A DNA stretch of 47,817 nucleotides. It comes from Pseudonocardiaceae bacterium. Its GTDB lineage: Bacteria; Actinomycetota; Actinomycetes; Mycobacteriales; Pseudonocardiaceae. The stretch spans positions 1 to 47,817 of the forward strand of contig WHTH01000031.1 in the NCBI GenBank assembly GCA_009377865.1, written 5' to 3'. The notes under the pieces are model-generated. The model saw only the letters and a list, made by a program, of their open reading frames with translations, did no database searches and had not been told where the DNA came from. This document shows positions 24,661-32,651 of this stretch, piece by piece. The position numbers and the translations under genes are program-made. Position 1 is the stretch's first letter. Every line of letters begins with the position of its first letter.

Positions 24661-25533
24661 TTAGCTTCTCCTTTCGGCTAATTTGAGTCGCGGACCGCGA
24701 GCGGTCGTCGCAGCGGTGAACCAGGCATCGAGGTCGCCCTGGAGTCGCATCAGGTCGTCCCATTCGTCGGCGCTCAGCGTCGCCACGACCCCGCTCGGCT
24801 CGAACAACGTGATCTCTCGCGCGCGACTGACTGCCGCCCAGAATCGGCGTCGCAACTGCGCACGCTGCACGTCGGCGTCCTGAGCCACATAATCGTCAAT
24901 GGCCTTGGTGACGTTCTGGTACTCGCGATCGATGGCCGCACCGGTTTGCTTGACGTTCTCCACTCCGGCGCGCGCGATCTCGCGCACCTGCTCCGGTGCG
25001 GGCACTTCGCGCTGCCCCTGCCGCACGACGCCGCGCTCGGCCGCGTCCCGGAGGGCGCGCACCTTGTCCAACGTGGAGCCGGAGTAGCCAGTGCCGGTCG
25101 CGGCGACCTTCGCCGTTCGACGTTCGGAAACCTCGCCCAAGTTGGGCGCGGTTTTCCCGCGCCCGCCCTTGTTTTCGGCCGCCTTCGGCCGTAGCGCCTC
25201 CTCGCGCCGCTGCCGGAGCACGTCTGCCTCGTACGCCGAGAGCGCCTTGCGGCAGGTGTTCTCTTCGAGTTCGGCCTGGAGTACGTCGGCGGCGTTGTCC
25301 AGGTCGACCACGGTGACCGACACGCTGGTCCATCCGAGCTGCTGTATGGCGGCGAGGCGACGTTCGCCTGCGACCAGCTCGTGCTCGGCGGTGACGACTA
25401 CGGGGTGCAGCAGGCCGATGGAGTTGACGGACTGCGCCAGTGCGGTCACGTCGCCCAGATCCGTCCGGCTGCGATCTCTGAGCTGGATGGCGGTGATGTC
25501 CACAATGGTTTGGTGTTGACTGCGGTAGCTCAT
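24661..25533 (-). CDS. ParB/Spo0J-like partition protein
   Basis: 290 residues. ParB N-terminal fold: 'DVTALAQSVNSIGLLHPVVV', 'AEHELVAGERRLAAIQQLGW', 'ELEENTCRKALSAYEADVLR'. An HTH-like segment 'GYSGSTLDKVRALRDAAERG' follows, then a helical C-terminus. It resembles chromosomal ParB more closely than the other two ParB-like proteins here. It overlaps the directionality factor gene by ATGA. Confidence 0.85.
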   Translation of the reverse strand: MSYRSQHQTIVDITAIQLRDRSRTDLGDVTALAQSVNSIGLLHPVVVTAEHELVAGERRLAAIQQLGWTSVSVTVVDLDNAADVLQAELEENTCRKALSAYEADVLRQRREEALRPKAAENKGGRGKTAPNLGEVSERRTAKVAATGTGYSGSTLDKVRALRDAAERGVVRQGQREVPAPEQVREIARAGVENVKQTGAAIDREYQNVTKAIDDYVAQDADVQRAQLRRRFWAAVSRAREITLFEPSGVVATLSADEWDDLMRLQGDLDAWFTAATTARGPRLKLAERRS

Positions 25534-26723
25534 GCTGAGACCTCTGGGTCGGACTCGGGTTTAGCGGGCTGGTCCCGGTCGGCGCGGTCGGCCTCGATCA
25601 GCTCGCGGGCGAGGGTGGTGAAGTCGTCTTGCTGCCGTAGGTCGTCCAGCATGTCGATGAGTTGCGACGCTTCCTGCTGGGTGAGTTCCTTGGAGGAGCC
25701 GAGCGGGCGGCTGATGAGCTGCGACGAGATCGCGAGCCGGTCGTTCCGTTCGGTGATCTCGGCCTTGCTGAAGATGGTGGCGAGTTTCTTGCCCTGCGCG
25801 GGCGTGATCATCGGCTCACCGTCCGAGGCTGCTTCCTGCTCGTCCTGCGCGACCTGCTCGGCGGTACGCGGCGCCAGGCCCGTGGACGGCACCGGCTGCG
25901 CCGCGTTCTTGCGCCGGGGCTTCTCGGGCTCCTGATCGACGGCGGCGGCCTGCTCGGCCACCGAGGGTGTGGGCCGTTCGGGCACCGACTCCGGCACCGG
26001 GGTCAACGGTGCCGCCCCGTCGAGCTGGCGCGGCTGGCTGGCTTCGCCGAGCTGGGAAACGCCCCCGGCGCCGAGCGCGGGCGGCTGGCCCGCGCTCATG
26101 AGCTGGCCGGGCGACACCTCAATATCCAGCACAGGTACCGCGAACCGGCGGGTCTCGCCCGCCCGCTTGATCATGCGCTGTTCCAGGCGCAACCGGGCGG
26201 GCAGCATCTGGCCGCGCCCGGCCGCCATCTGCACCACCTCGACAGCGCCTTGCAGCTCGATCGCCGCATACCAGCCGCTGCTGTCTACGCGCCACACTCC
26301 CAGCCCCGGGATGTCGCGCAGCATCACCGACAGGCGGGTGTGGATATCGCAGTCGCGGTTGTCGGGGTCGCACACGCACGGACCGTCGCTGATCGTTTCG
26401 GTGCGGCCGTCGCAGCGGCGCTGGCAGCCCCCGGCGGACCACAGCTCATACCACCTACTGAACGCCATGTCGGTCGGCGGCACGATCACGTCGATGGCGT
26501 CGGCCTCGGTGACGACCTCCCACTGCCGCCCGGCGGGCGCGTCCCACTCGGCGGGGGTGCCGCCGTAGAGGTGCGCGGCGGCGTCGATGCGGCTCTTGTC
26601 GGCCGAGGTGAGCCGGAAGGTGTCCAGTTTCACCGGACGCTTCTTGCCACTGCCGCTGGCCACCTGTTGACCGATGCGGATGCGGCCGATTTCGGCGAGC
26701 CGGCGCTGAAGGTCGATGATCAC
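25530..26723 (-). CDS. Recombination directionality factor-like protein (phiC31 gp3 family)
   Basis: 397 residues from GTG 26723 (GTGA overlap). 'LAEIGRIRIGQQVASGSGKK' then 'KLDTFRLTSADKSRIDAAAH', 'WYELWSAGGCQRRCDGRTE' and 'LGVWRVDSSGWYAAIELQG' are features I associate with gp3-type proteins, which make a serine integrase excise. A large serine integrase lies at 38621-40345, so the pair fits. The C-terminal 150 residues are a Pro-rich linker and a helical 'MITPAQGKKLATIFSKAEIT' domain. Family call from memory. Confidence 0.72.
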   Translation of the reverse strand: MIIDLQRRLAEIGRIRIGQQVASGSGKKRPVKLDTFRLTSADKSRIDAAAHLYGGTPAEWDAPAGRQWEVVTEADAIDVIVPPTDMAFSRWYELWSAGGCQRRCDGRTETISDGPCVCDPDNRDCDIHTRLSVMLRDIPGLGVWRVDSSGWYAAIELQGAVEVVQMAAGRGQMLPARLRLEQRMIKRAGETRRFAVPVLDIEVSPGQLMSAGQPPALGAGGVSQLGEASQPRQLDGAAPLTPVPESVPERPTPSVAEQAAAVDQEPEKPRRKNAAQPVPSTGLAPRTAEQVAQDEQEAASDGEPMITPAQGKKLATIFSKAEITERNDRLAISSQLISRPLGSSKELTQQEASQLIDMLDDLRQQDDFTTLARELIEADRADRDQPAKPESDPEVSA

Positions 26724-27019
26724 GAGTTGCCTCCTGCTGGATGCCACGGTTCCTGCCCCGCCGGCAGAGGCTCGCGCCAGTGGCCGTCGTCGTTCGGCTC
26801 GTACCCTTTGGCGCGTAGCTCTGTCTGGGTCCGGCATCGGTTCCTGAACCGGTGCACGTCGAACCCGGTGACCGTCGTGAATGTCAGGTGACACGTGGCG
26901 CAGTGGCAGATGGACAGGCCGAACCATCGCGCACCGCATCGGCAGGCACCACGGCCGATCGAGTCGTCGTGTTTCTCCTCGGCGTCGAGCGCGCTGTTGA
27001 CGCGAAGATCGAATTTCAT
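26720..27019 (-). CDS. FDXHR-type putative zinc-binding protein
   Basis: 99 residues. 'CRCGARWFGLSICHCATCHL' followed by 'TVTGFDVHRFRNRC' is the Cys/His pattern and FDxHR motif of a small actinophage family. The end 'GYEPNDDGHWREPLP' is also typical. Role unknown; nucleic-acid binding inferred. Confidence 0.8.
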   Translation of the reverse strand: MKFDLRVNSALDAEEKHDDSIGRGACRCGARWFGLSICHCATCHLTFTTVTGFDVHRFRNRCRTQTELRAKGYEPNDDGHWREPLPAGQEPWHPAGGNS

Positions 27020-27252
27020 CGGGCGAGTTCACCCCGGACGTGGCGGACCGTGATCGTGTCGCCCTCGGCTTTGATCTGTAGCTCGCCGTACCGGCGTTCG
27101 AACTCCTCTTGTAGCTTCCTGGCCACGGTCGACGGGGCCTGCTCGAAGTCTTCGCCCCGCTTCAGTTCCCATGTGGCGCCGTCGAACGCCTGGTCATAGC
27201 TGAATCCGTTGAGGAACGGGGCGAATGGGTTGCGCTCGGTCTTGTGTGCCAT
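27016..27252 (-). CDS. Hypothetical 78-residue protein
   Basis: 'MAHKTERNPFAPFLNGFSYD' then 'DFEQAPSTVARKLQEEFERR' and a short beta hairpin. ATG 27252 overlaps the preceding stop (TGATG). No known function. Confidence 0.6.
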   Translation of the reverse strand: MAHKTERNPFAPFLNGFSYDQAFDGATWELKRGEDFEQAPSTVARKLQEEFERRYGELQIKAEGDTITVRHVRGELAR

Positions 27253-27935
27253 CAGGGCCTTGCTCCTGTCTCGTCGATGTGCTCGACGTCCTTGCGGATG
27301 ACGTCGAGGAATGCGTTGATGTGCTCGGTGCTGCCGACCTTGAGCAGGTCGCGCCACGCGGCTTCGGCCTTGCGGCGTTTCTGCTCGGCACGGTCGATGG
27401 CGCGTTCCTTGCGCTCCTGCGTCTGCGTCAGGTGGAGGCGCTTCCACTCCGCGATGGCCTCACGCACCTGGGCATGCGTCGGCTGGTCGCCGTCGGCGAG
27501 CTTGACGGCGATGTCCCACACTTCGGGGATGCGGGCGCCGGACCCGTGCGCGACCTTGGTCAGCACCTTCAGCGGCCGGACCTGGTTTTCTGCCGTCGGA
27601 CTTATTTCACCAGTGGTGAGAAAACTCCTGGTGATCTCCACGGCGTCGAGAAGCCGATAGACGTGCTGCGGCGCAATCCGCTTGTACCGGCCGCGCACCC
27701 ACGTGGAGAACTGCGATCGCGAGGCCGGGTCGACGGGCCGGCCCCCACGCGCAGTTGTCGCCGTCTTGGCGCGTTCGGCGTTGCGCTCGGCCACCCACCG
27801 CTGATCGCGGTAGAGCCTGTCGAGCACCTCGGCCTTGGCGAGGCTATCGTTCTGTGCGAGCCGATCGGACTCGGCGATGCGCCGTTCGTACTCGGCCAGC
27901 TCGTCCAGCGCGGCGGCGAACTCCTGCTCGTCCAT
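27252..27935 (-). CDS. Hypothetical coiled-coil protein
   Basis: 227 residues, nearly all helical and charged, with likely coiled coils at both ends ('LDELAEYERRIAESDRLAQN' and 'RAEQKRRKAEAAWRDLL'). The middle 'FSTWVRGRYKRIAPQHVYRL' looks like a DNA-binding or regulatory helix bundle. It lies between the PD-(D/E)XK nuclease and small early proteins. Not recognised. Confidence 0.6.
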   Translation of the reverse strand: MDEQEFAAALDELAEYERRIAESDRLAQNDSLAKAEVLDRLYRDQRWVAERNAERAKTATTARGGRPVDPASRSQFSTWVRGRYKRIAPQHVYRLLDAVEITRSFLTTGEISPTAENQVRPLKVLTKVAHGSGARIPEVWDIAVKLADGDQPTHAQVREAIAEWKRLHLTQTQERKERAIDRAEQKRRKAEAAWRDLLKVGSTEHINAFLDVIRKDVEHIDETGARP

Positions 27936-27937
27936 GA

Positions 27938-28867
27938 TCAGTCACCTCCTCCTGGCACGAGCGGATCGCCCAGGACGGTCTTGCTGGTTTGTTGCACCCA
28001 CCGGAACGCCTCCAGCACGTAGAGGAAGGCGTGGTGCACCGGCTCGTCGCAGCGCACCGGGTACGCCTCGCACGACTCGGGGGTGATCTGGATGACCAGC
28101 CCGGTGTCCACCTCCGGCACGGGCACCGCCATCTCCCGTTCGGCGGGGCCGAGCAGGTAGTAGCGGCGCCGGAACTTCTCGGTGCGCCGGGGCCGCCACA
28201 CGGCCGCGTGCTGGGCGTGCCGGTACGCGGCGAGCTGCAACGCAACCTGCTCGGGGTACGGGGTTTTGGGCTTGCCGCGCGAGTCGCGGGGTTCTCTTGA
28301 ACTCTTATAATCGGCGCAAAACCGCACCCCGTCGATCTCCAGGAAAGCGTCGGTTTGTCCCGCGTAGCCGTAGGTGGGGTGGTACACGCACACCTCGGTG
28401 GCCTGATAGGACGGTTGGAACCGTTGCAACCACCCGTCGAACTGCACGAGCATGTGGCCCACCACGTCGGTTTCGCCCCGCACGTCAACCTGGTCACCAC
28501 CCTCGTGGCGCACCAGGTCGGCAACGAACTCGCGGTCGGGCCGTTCGCCGGTGAGGGCGTAGCGTTCGCACACCTTGTGTGTCACGGTGCCGAGCGGTGC
28601 TGAGGCGAGTTTCGTTTTGGGTCGCCGGAACCGGGCGTCGCGCAGCCACTTGACGGTTTCGGCGCGGCCCCGGTCTTCGAGCATCGCTTGCCAGGTGGCG
28701 AGGTTGTCGATGGCGGCGTCGGCGGTCATCTCGGCCGACCAGTACAGGAGTGCTTGTTTGGCGAGCACGTCGATGATGGTGGTGACGGACCACAGCGTGA
28801 GGTCGTCGTCGGCGGACTTGTCGACCTCCAGCGGCTCAAGGCCGAGCGCGGGTGCGGCGGTGGTCAC
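27938..28867 (-). CDS. PD-(D/E)XK (Cas4/RecB-like) exonuclease
   Basis: 309 residues from GTG 28867. The nuclease core is 'GQTDAFLEIDGVRFCADYKS' (D ... DYK), preceded by 'LGTVTHKVCERYALTGERPD' and followed by 'PEQVALQLAAYRHAQHAAVW' (QLxxY motif IV). This fits the RecB/Cas4-type phage nucleases used in recombination. No partner annealase is recognised nearby. Confidence 0.82.
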   Translation of the reverse strand: MTTAAPALGLEPLEVDKSADDDLTLWSVTTIIDVLAKQALLYWSAEMTADAAIDNLATWQAMLEDRGRAETVKWLRDARFRRPKTKLASAPLGTVTHKVCERYALTGERPDREFVADLVRHEGGDQVDVRGETDVVGHMLVQFDGWLQRFQPSYQATEVCVYHPTYGYAGQTDAFLEIDGVRFCADYKSSREPRDSRGKPKTPYPEQVALQLAAYRHAQHAAVWRPRRTEKFRRRYYLLGPAEREMAVPVPEVDTGLVIQITPESCEAYPVRCDEPVHHAFLYVLEAFRWVQQTSKTVLGDPLVPGGGD

Positions 28868-29064
28868 GGGTGGGCCTCCTCCTCGGTGTAGGCGCGGGCG
28901 CGGCGGCGTAGTCGCCGGTAGTCGTCTTGTCGTTGCCGGATGAACGCATCGAGCGCGTGGTGTTCGACTGCGGACAGGCGGCCGGTGCAGTAGCAGCGGA
29001 TGCCGTCTGCGGCGACGAACGCGGCTTGGCCGCAGCGGGCGCACTCGCTGGTGATGGCACTCAC
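28864..29064 (-). CDS. Small zinc-ribbon protein
   Basis: 66 residues: 'SECARCGQAAFVAADGIRCY' gives a Cys pair plus a third Cys and a following CTG, then a helical basic tail ('RQRQDDYRRLRRRAR'). GTGA overlap with the nuclease gene. Probable nucleic-acid binder. Confidence 0.65.
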   Translation of the reverse strand: MSAITSECARCGQAAFVAADGIRCYCTGRLSAVEHHALDAFIRQRQDDYRRLRRRARAYTEEEAHP

Positions 29065-29267
29065 GGCGGCTCACCCGCCTCGGCGCGGACGCGGTACCAG
29101 TCGTAGGCGTCGACCATGGCGCGGGCGTGCGCGATCCGGTCGCGCCGGTAGGTGTCGGTGATGGCCCGGCGCAGCGTCACCGGCAGGGCGAACCAGCAGC
29201 CACGGCACGCGAACCGGTGGTGTTCGACCGCGCGACCGCAACCGCCGGGGCACTCGTGCGTGCTCAT
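29061..29267 (-). CDS. Small zinc-ribbon protein
   Basis: 68 residues: 'HECPGGCGRAVEHHRFACRG' then 'CWFALPVTLRRAITDTYRR'. This is a well-known short actinophage zinc finger with two CxxC-like pairs and a C-terminal helix. ATGA overlap with both neighbours. Confidence 0.75.
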   Translation of the reverse strand: MSTHECPGGCGRAVEHHRFACRGCWFALPVTLRRAITDTYRRDRIAHARAMVDAYDWYRVRAEAGEPP

Positions 29268-29512
29268 CGGATGCCCACCCCCACATACGGTTCGGCGCGC
29301 TGGCGGAGGTGGTGGCCGGGTGGGAAGCGGTGCCACCGGCCGCCGCAGTCGGGGCATCGCCAGTACAGAACCCCGTCGTAGACGCCGGGGATTTCCACGC
29401 CGAGGGTGCGGCTGTAGTGGCTGGCGCCGCCGTAGGCCAACCGCTGCTCGGTGGGGATGCGGGAGCCGAGCTGGCTGGTGCCGCAGTGCGGACAGGTGTC
29501 GAGGGTGGTCAC
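29264..29512 (-). CDS. Zinc-ribbon protein
   Basis: 82 residues with two Cys pairs 50 residues apart, 'DTCPHCGTSQLG' and 'YWRCPDCGGRWHRFPPGHHL', a treble-clef or ribbon arrangement. Operon-coupled; function unknown. Confidence 0.7.
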   Translation of the reverse strand: MTTLDTCPHCGTSQLGSRIPTEQRLAYGGASHYSRTLGVEIPGVYDGVLYWRCPDCGGRWHRFPPGHHLRQRAEPYVGVGIR

Positions 29513-29784
29513 GAGTTCTCACCACCCAGCGAGTAGAGGTGCCAGACCAGCGCCCCGCTGGGCTCGATCGCCGTACCGAGGTGTCGCGCGCCGTCCGGTA
29601 CCGCATGGCCAGTGCCGAACACACGGACGTCGTGCAGGACCGGCACGTGTCCGTTGTGGTGCTCGAACCACACCTCGACCTCATCGATGCGACGTGAGCC
29701 GATGTGCACGATCGGGCCGGTGAGCGCGATCTCGTGCGGCTCATCGTCCACAGGCACCACGTCACGCCATACCTGCCGGGTCAC
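29509..29784 (-). CDS. Conserved hypothetical (DUF7352-like) protein
   Basis: 91 residues, all-beta: 'VWFEHHNGHVPVLHDVRVFG' and 'PSGALVWHLYSLGGENS'. I have seen this short protein repeatedly in actinobacteria and actinophages (DUF7352-like). Function unknown. Confidence 0.65.
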   Translation of the reverse strand: MTRQVWRDVVPVDDEPHEIALTGPIVHIGSRRIDEVEVWFEHHNGHVPVLHDVRVFGTGHAVPDGARHLGTAIEPSGALVWHLYSLGGENS

Positions 29785-30005
29785 GCCTCATCGCCCCCTC
29801 GGGGCTCGGGCACCGCGAACCCGACGGGTGCGCCGACGTAGCCGAGCAGCCACGCGGTGAAGAACTGCGGGCACCAGTAGGAGAACGGGTCGTCGTAGAC
29901 CGGGAGGCCCAGCTCGGCGGCGTCCCGGCCGAGGCTCCAGGCGTGGTACAGCTCGCGCGGCAGCCGCACCTGCGCCAGCTCGGTGATCGCGTGCCCGGAG
30001 GTCAT
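29781..30005 (-). CDS. Hypothetical 74-residue protein
   Basis: 'VRLPRELYHAWSLGRDAAEL' then 'DDPFSYWCPQFFTAWLLGYV', a helical protein with aromatic-rich centre. It overlaps the neighbours by ATGA. Not recognised. Confidence 0.6.
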   Translation of the reverse strand: MTSGHAITELAQVRLPRELYHAWSLGRDAAELGLPVYDDPFSYWCPQFFTAWLLGYVGAPVGFAVPEPRGGDEA

Positions 30006-30322
30006 GGGGCCGACCCCCTGTCCTCACCGCAGTTCTGGCGCGGCATCGCCAGCCGTTCGCGTTCCTGGTAGTCGAGGAACTGCTGCGCCAGGTCGGGGTA
30101 CTGCTCGGCGAACTCGTCCAGCCGGAAGTGGCGGCGGGGCTCACCGGCGATCTCCACCACGGGTTTGCCGTTGATGGTGCCGACGGTGGCGTCGCCGAGC
30201 GCGTCGCGGATGCGCGCCTCGGCGCGCTTGCGGGCGGCATCGTTGACACCGGCGAGATACCGGGCCTGCTGCCATTCGCGGATGACCTCGGCCAGTTCAT
30301 CCAACGGTCTCTGCTCGCTCAT
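30002..30322 (-). CDS. Hypothetical 106-residue protein
   Basis: From ATG 30322. A helical N-terminus ('LAEVIREWQQARYLAGVNDA') and 'VGTINGKPVVEIAGEPRRHF' then 'FAEQYPDLAQQFLDYQERER'. This layout is seen beside phage RecB-like nucleases and may be an accessory of the nuclease at 27938-28867 (inference). Confidence 0.6.
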   Translation of the reverse strand: MSEQRPLDELAEVIREWQQARYLAGVNDAARKRAEARIRDALGDATVGTINGKPVVEIAGEPRRHFRLDEFAEQYPDLAQQFLDYQERERLAMPRQNCGEDRGSAP

Positions 30323-30717
30323 CACGCACCCACCTGTTCGGCGGTGAGGTCGTACACCTCCGCGACGGGAAGCGGCACCATGGACACCCACCAGTGCGCG
30401 GGCGCCGCACCCTCGGCGGCCTCGTACAGGTCCCGCGACAGCAGGTCGACGTCGGCGTTGCGCACCCACAGCCACCACGGCTGCACCGCCGGGTGGCGGG
30501 CCACGGTGCAGCGCACGGCGGTCCGGTCGCAGCGCAGCAGGTGCCGCGCGGTCAGGCCGAGCGCCGCCTTGTCGGGTGTGTCCATATCGGTCAGCCACAC
30601 CAGCGGCCACCCGATCCACGGCTGATAGTTCGGCACCAGTTCGCGGTCGGCGCGAATACCCGGCGCACGGTCGGTGCAGGTGTAGTGGTACAACGTGTCG
30701 GGAAGAGTGGGGCGCAT
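30322..30717 (-). CDS. Hypothetical protein, weakly ADP-ribosyltransferase-like
   Basis: 131 residues. The beginning 'LYHYTCTDRAPGIRADRELV' followed by 'WPLVWLTDMDTPDKAALGL' recalls the H-Y-T ... substrate-loop pattern of small ART-fold proteins. The catalytic Glu is not obvious. Position (near the start of the early operon) suits a host-takeover or anti-defence factor, but this is a guess. Confidence 0.45.
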   Translation of the reverse strand: MRPTLPDTLYHYTCTDRAPGIRADRELVPNYQPWIGWPLVWLTDMDTPDKAALGLTARHLLRCDRTAVRCTVARHPAVQPWWLWVRNADVDLLSRDLYEAAEGAAPAHWWVSMVPLPVAEVYDLTAEQVGA

Positions 30718-30743
30718 CGTCGGTGATTTCCCTCCTCGCTGGT

Positions 30744-30980
30744 TCAGGTCGAACCGCTGCGCTTACGTGTGCGTGAGCGCTTGGTGGTTTTGGTCCGCTT
30801 CGGCGCGAGAGACTGTTCGTCCGGTGTCGGCTGCGCGGTGCCCGTGTTGTCGGCATCCAGCGGCGGGGCGGGCCAACCGGTGGTGACCTGCTGGACGGCA
30901 TCGGGGCCTAGCTCGTCCAGCAGCGTGTTGAGCGTCGGGGTGTCCGGGTGGGGCCGGAGCACGTCGGCTGGGGTCGTCAC
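30744..30980 (-). CDS. Hypothetical Lys/Arg-tailed protein
   Basis: 78 residues from GTG 30980. A helical N-terminus ('TLNTLLDELGPDAVQQVTTG') and a strongly basic end (KRTKTTKRSRTRKRSGS). A DNA- or RNA-contacting tail is likely. Function unknown. Confidence 0.55.
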   Translation of the reverse strand: MTTPADVLRPHPDTPTLNTLLDELGPDAVQQVTTGWPAPPLDADNTGTAQPTPDEQSLAPKRTKTTKRSRTRKRSGST

Positions 30981-31000
30981 GGCGGTGTGTCCTCCTTCCC

Positions 31001-31228
31001 TTATCCCGTGAGCGCCAGGTACAGCAGCGCGAGCGCGGTAGCGAAGGACGCCACGCACCCGGCGATGAGCCACGGCACCTGCGTGCCCGGCTCGCTGGCG
31101 TCAAGGTGGTGTGTGATGGCCGCTTCCACGGCGCGGGCGGCGCCGACGACCAGCGCGACGAGGCGCCACACGAGCCACAGCGGGAACTCGGTGAGCGGGG
31201 AGCGGTACTGGATAGCGTGCTCAGGCAT
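31001..31228 (-). CDS. Two-helix membrane protein, 75 residues
   Basis: Hydrophobic segments 'FPLWLVWRLVALVVGAARAV' and 'VPWLIAGCVASFATALALLY' are separated by a polar stretch. Among the first genes of the leftward early operon. A role in the envelope after infection or induction is possible. Confidence 0.6.
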   Translation of the reverse strand: MPEHAIQYRSPLTEFPLWLVWRLVALVVGAARAVEAAITHHLDASEPGTQVPWLIAGCVASFATALALLYLALTG

Positions 31229-31264
31229 GGCGGAACCTCCTGCCGGGTGTGGGGGGATGGCCGA

Positions 31265-31456
31265 TCAGGCAGCCGAGGCCGAGCCGTCGGCGCCGGTGCT
31301 GTCGTGGCGCGGCCACAGCAGGATCGCGAGGCGGTCTTCCTGCTGCGGCGTGAATCCGCCGTAGTTCGCGGCGAACTCGGCGGCCTGCTCCGCGAGCCAC
31401 TGCTGGTACGGATCAACCGCGTCGCCGGGGGTGGCGCCCTCGGGGTCGTCGCTCAT
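31265..31456 (-). CDS. Hypothetical acidic 63-residue protein
   Basis: 'VDPYQQWLAEQAAEFAANYG' and 'FTPQQEDRLAILLWP', helical. Its start overlaps the XRE gene's stop (ATGA). Similar short acidic proteins often follow phage early regulators. Function unknown. Confidence 0.6.
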   Translation of the reverse strand: MSDDPEGATPGDAVDPYQQWLAEQAAEFAANYGGFTPQQEDRLAILLWPRHDSTGADGSASAA

Positions 31457-31740
31457 GCCGCGCCCACCTTGTCGGGCTCATCGCCGGGGGTGGTGAAGTA
31501 CGGCGCGGCCAGCTCCGGGTGCCGGGAGCCGTAGAAGAGGGTGCCGCGCTCCACGCCGAGGATGTCTTCGACCTTCGCGGCCAGCGCGGCATCGGTGGAG
31601 GAACGGGCACCGCGCACGAGCTGGTTGATGCGCTGCGGTGTGGTGTCTACCGCGCGGGCGAGCGCGGTCTGCGTTCCGAACTCGGCGACCTGTCGTTGCA
31701 ACGTGGCGAGGTCGCGCACGTGGACATAGAAGTCGGCCAT
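31453..31740 (-). CDS. Cro-like XRE regulator at head of the early operon
   Basis: 95 residues from ATG 31740. HTH: 'VAEFGTQTALARAVDTTPQR' then 'INQLVRGARSSTDAALAAKV' and 'EDILGVERGTLFYG'. It is the first gene of the leftward early transcript, divergent from the candidate repressor, so it occupies the cro position. It may bind the operators in 31741-32064. Confidence 0.78.
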   Translation of the reverse strand: MADFYVHVRDLATLQRQVAEFGTQTALARAVDTTPQRINQLVRGARSSTDAALAAKVEDILGVERGTLFYGSRHPELAAPYFTTPGDEPDKVGAA

Positions 31741-32064
31741 GCGGGAGTGCCTTTCTCTCACTCACGCGCATCGACCTGGGCGGATGGTGGTCCACGAGTG
31801 TGCGCGGCGAACCTGTCGAGGTTTCGACGTTAATACGAGACGCCGGTGCTGTCTACTGCTAGTTAACACCTCGGTGCATAAGCAGGGCACGCGAAAGAAG
31901 GACCAAGATCATCGGGACCGGGTGTACAACAGCCAGTTAACATGCTTCTATAGCCCCAGAACCCGTTGATGGCATCAACAGGTTTTACGGTTCCTTGACT
32001 CCTCGACCACCACCACACAGCGGGTCTGCCTGGAGAAACACCGAACGCAACAGGAGGAATGCGC
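31741..32064. promoter_or_regulatory. Divergent immunity control region with GTTAAC operators
   Basis: No gene. It holds the operator-like 23-mer at 31848-31870 (ending TAGTTAACACC), a second GTTAAC at 31936-31941, and a 15-base dyad GTTGATGGCATCAAC at 31965-31979 followed by AGGTTTTAC. A possible leftward -10 is TATTAA (about 31829-31834, - strand). The 31848-31870 element resembles the elements before the integrase and the 40447 gene (20 of 23 positions). Confidence 0.7.
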
Positions 32065-32451
32065 GTGAACCTCCCCGACCTGATCCGCTATGTGAACGAG
32101 GTAGAGGGGGTCAGCTACGGCGAGATGGTCCAACGGGCTGCGGACGCGGGATACAACATCAGTCGCCCGGCGATATCGCAGATCGTGTACCGGGAGATCA
32201 AGGGTTTTCCGTACCCGCACACACTGTTCGGCCTGGCGGCAGCGCTGCGCCGCCATCCGTTCGAGGTGCTGGCGGCGGCTGGTGAGACGTTCGGGGTGGA
32301 CTTTCACGTCGAACGGGGACCGGCTGGTGAGGTGACCTTCTCGATTGAGCCACCCCCGTGGAACATTCCGGAGCCAGACGAGCCCATGCGCAAGATGCGC
32401 GGAGGGCGGGAGGTCGGGACCAGCAACGGCCCGGGACACACTGACGAGTGA
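32065..32451 (+). CDS. Candidate immunity repressor (HTH)
   Basis: 128 residues from GTG 32065; AGGAGG fits this start, while an ATG six bases earlier is too close. The N-terminal HTH reads 'LPDLIRYVNEVEGVSYGEMV', 'QRAADAGYNISRPAISQIVY' and 'TLFGLAAALRRHPFEVLAAA'. The C-terminus is Pro-rich and short, with no cleavage domain. It lies divergent from the early operon beside two GTTAAC sites, so it is the best candidate for the regulator of the repeated operator. Confidence 0.75.
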   Translation: MNLPDLIRYVNEVEGVSYGEMVQRAADAGYNISRPAISQIVYREIKGFPYPHTLFGLAAALRRHPFEVLAAAGETFGVDFHVERGPAGEVTFSIEPPPWNIPEPDEPMRKMRGGREVGTSNGPGHTDE

Positions 32452-32651
32452 CCGGCCTCGGATACGGTGCGTAGCCGTAATCCGCCGAATGCCACGTTCC
32501 GTTGCGACATTTACGCGAATCGCGAGTACGACGGTTGCGCCAGCACTACCCCCACCGGCAGTGTCGCTTTCAGACAGCGCACTACCTGGGCTGTTTCGGG
32601 TGTTGTGAACCACGCGAGGGGAGTCGCACGGGAAGGGAGGCGCCCCGCACG

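Noticed and set aside
25662-26891. Long + strand open frame opposite the directionality factor gene
   Set aside because: Same kind of GC shadow; the - strand protein shows family motifs.
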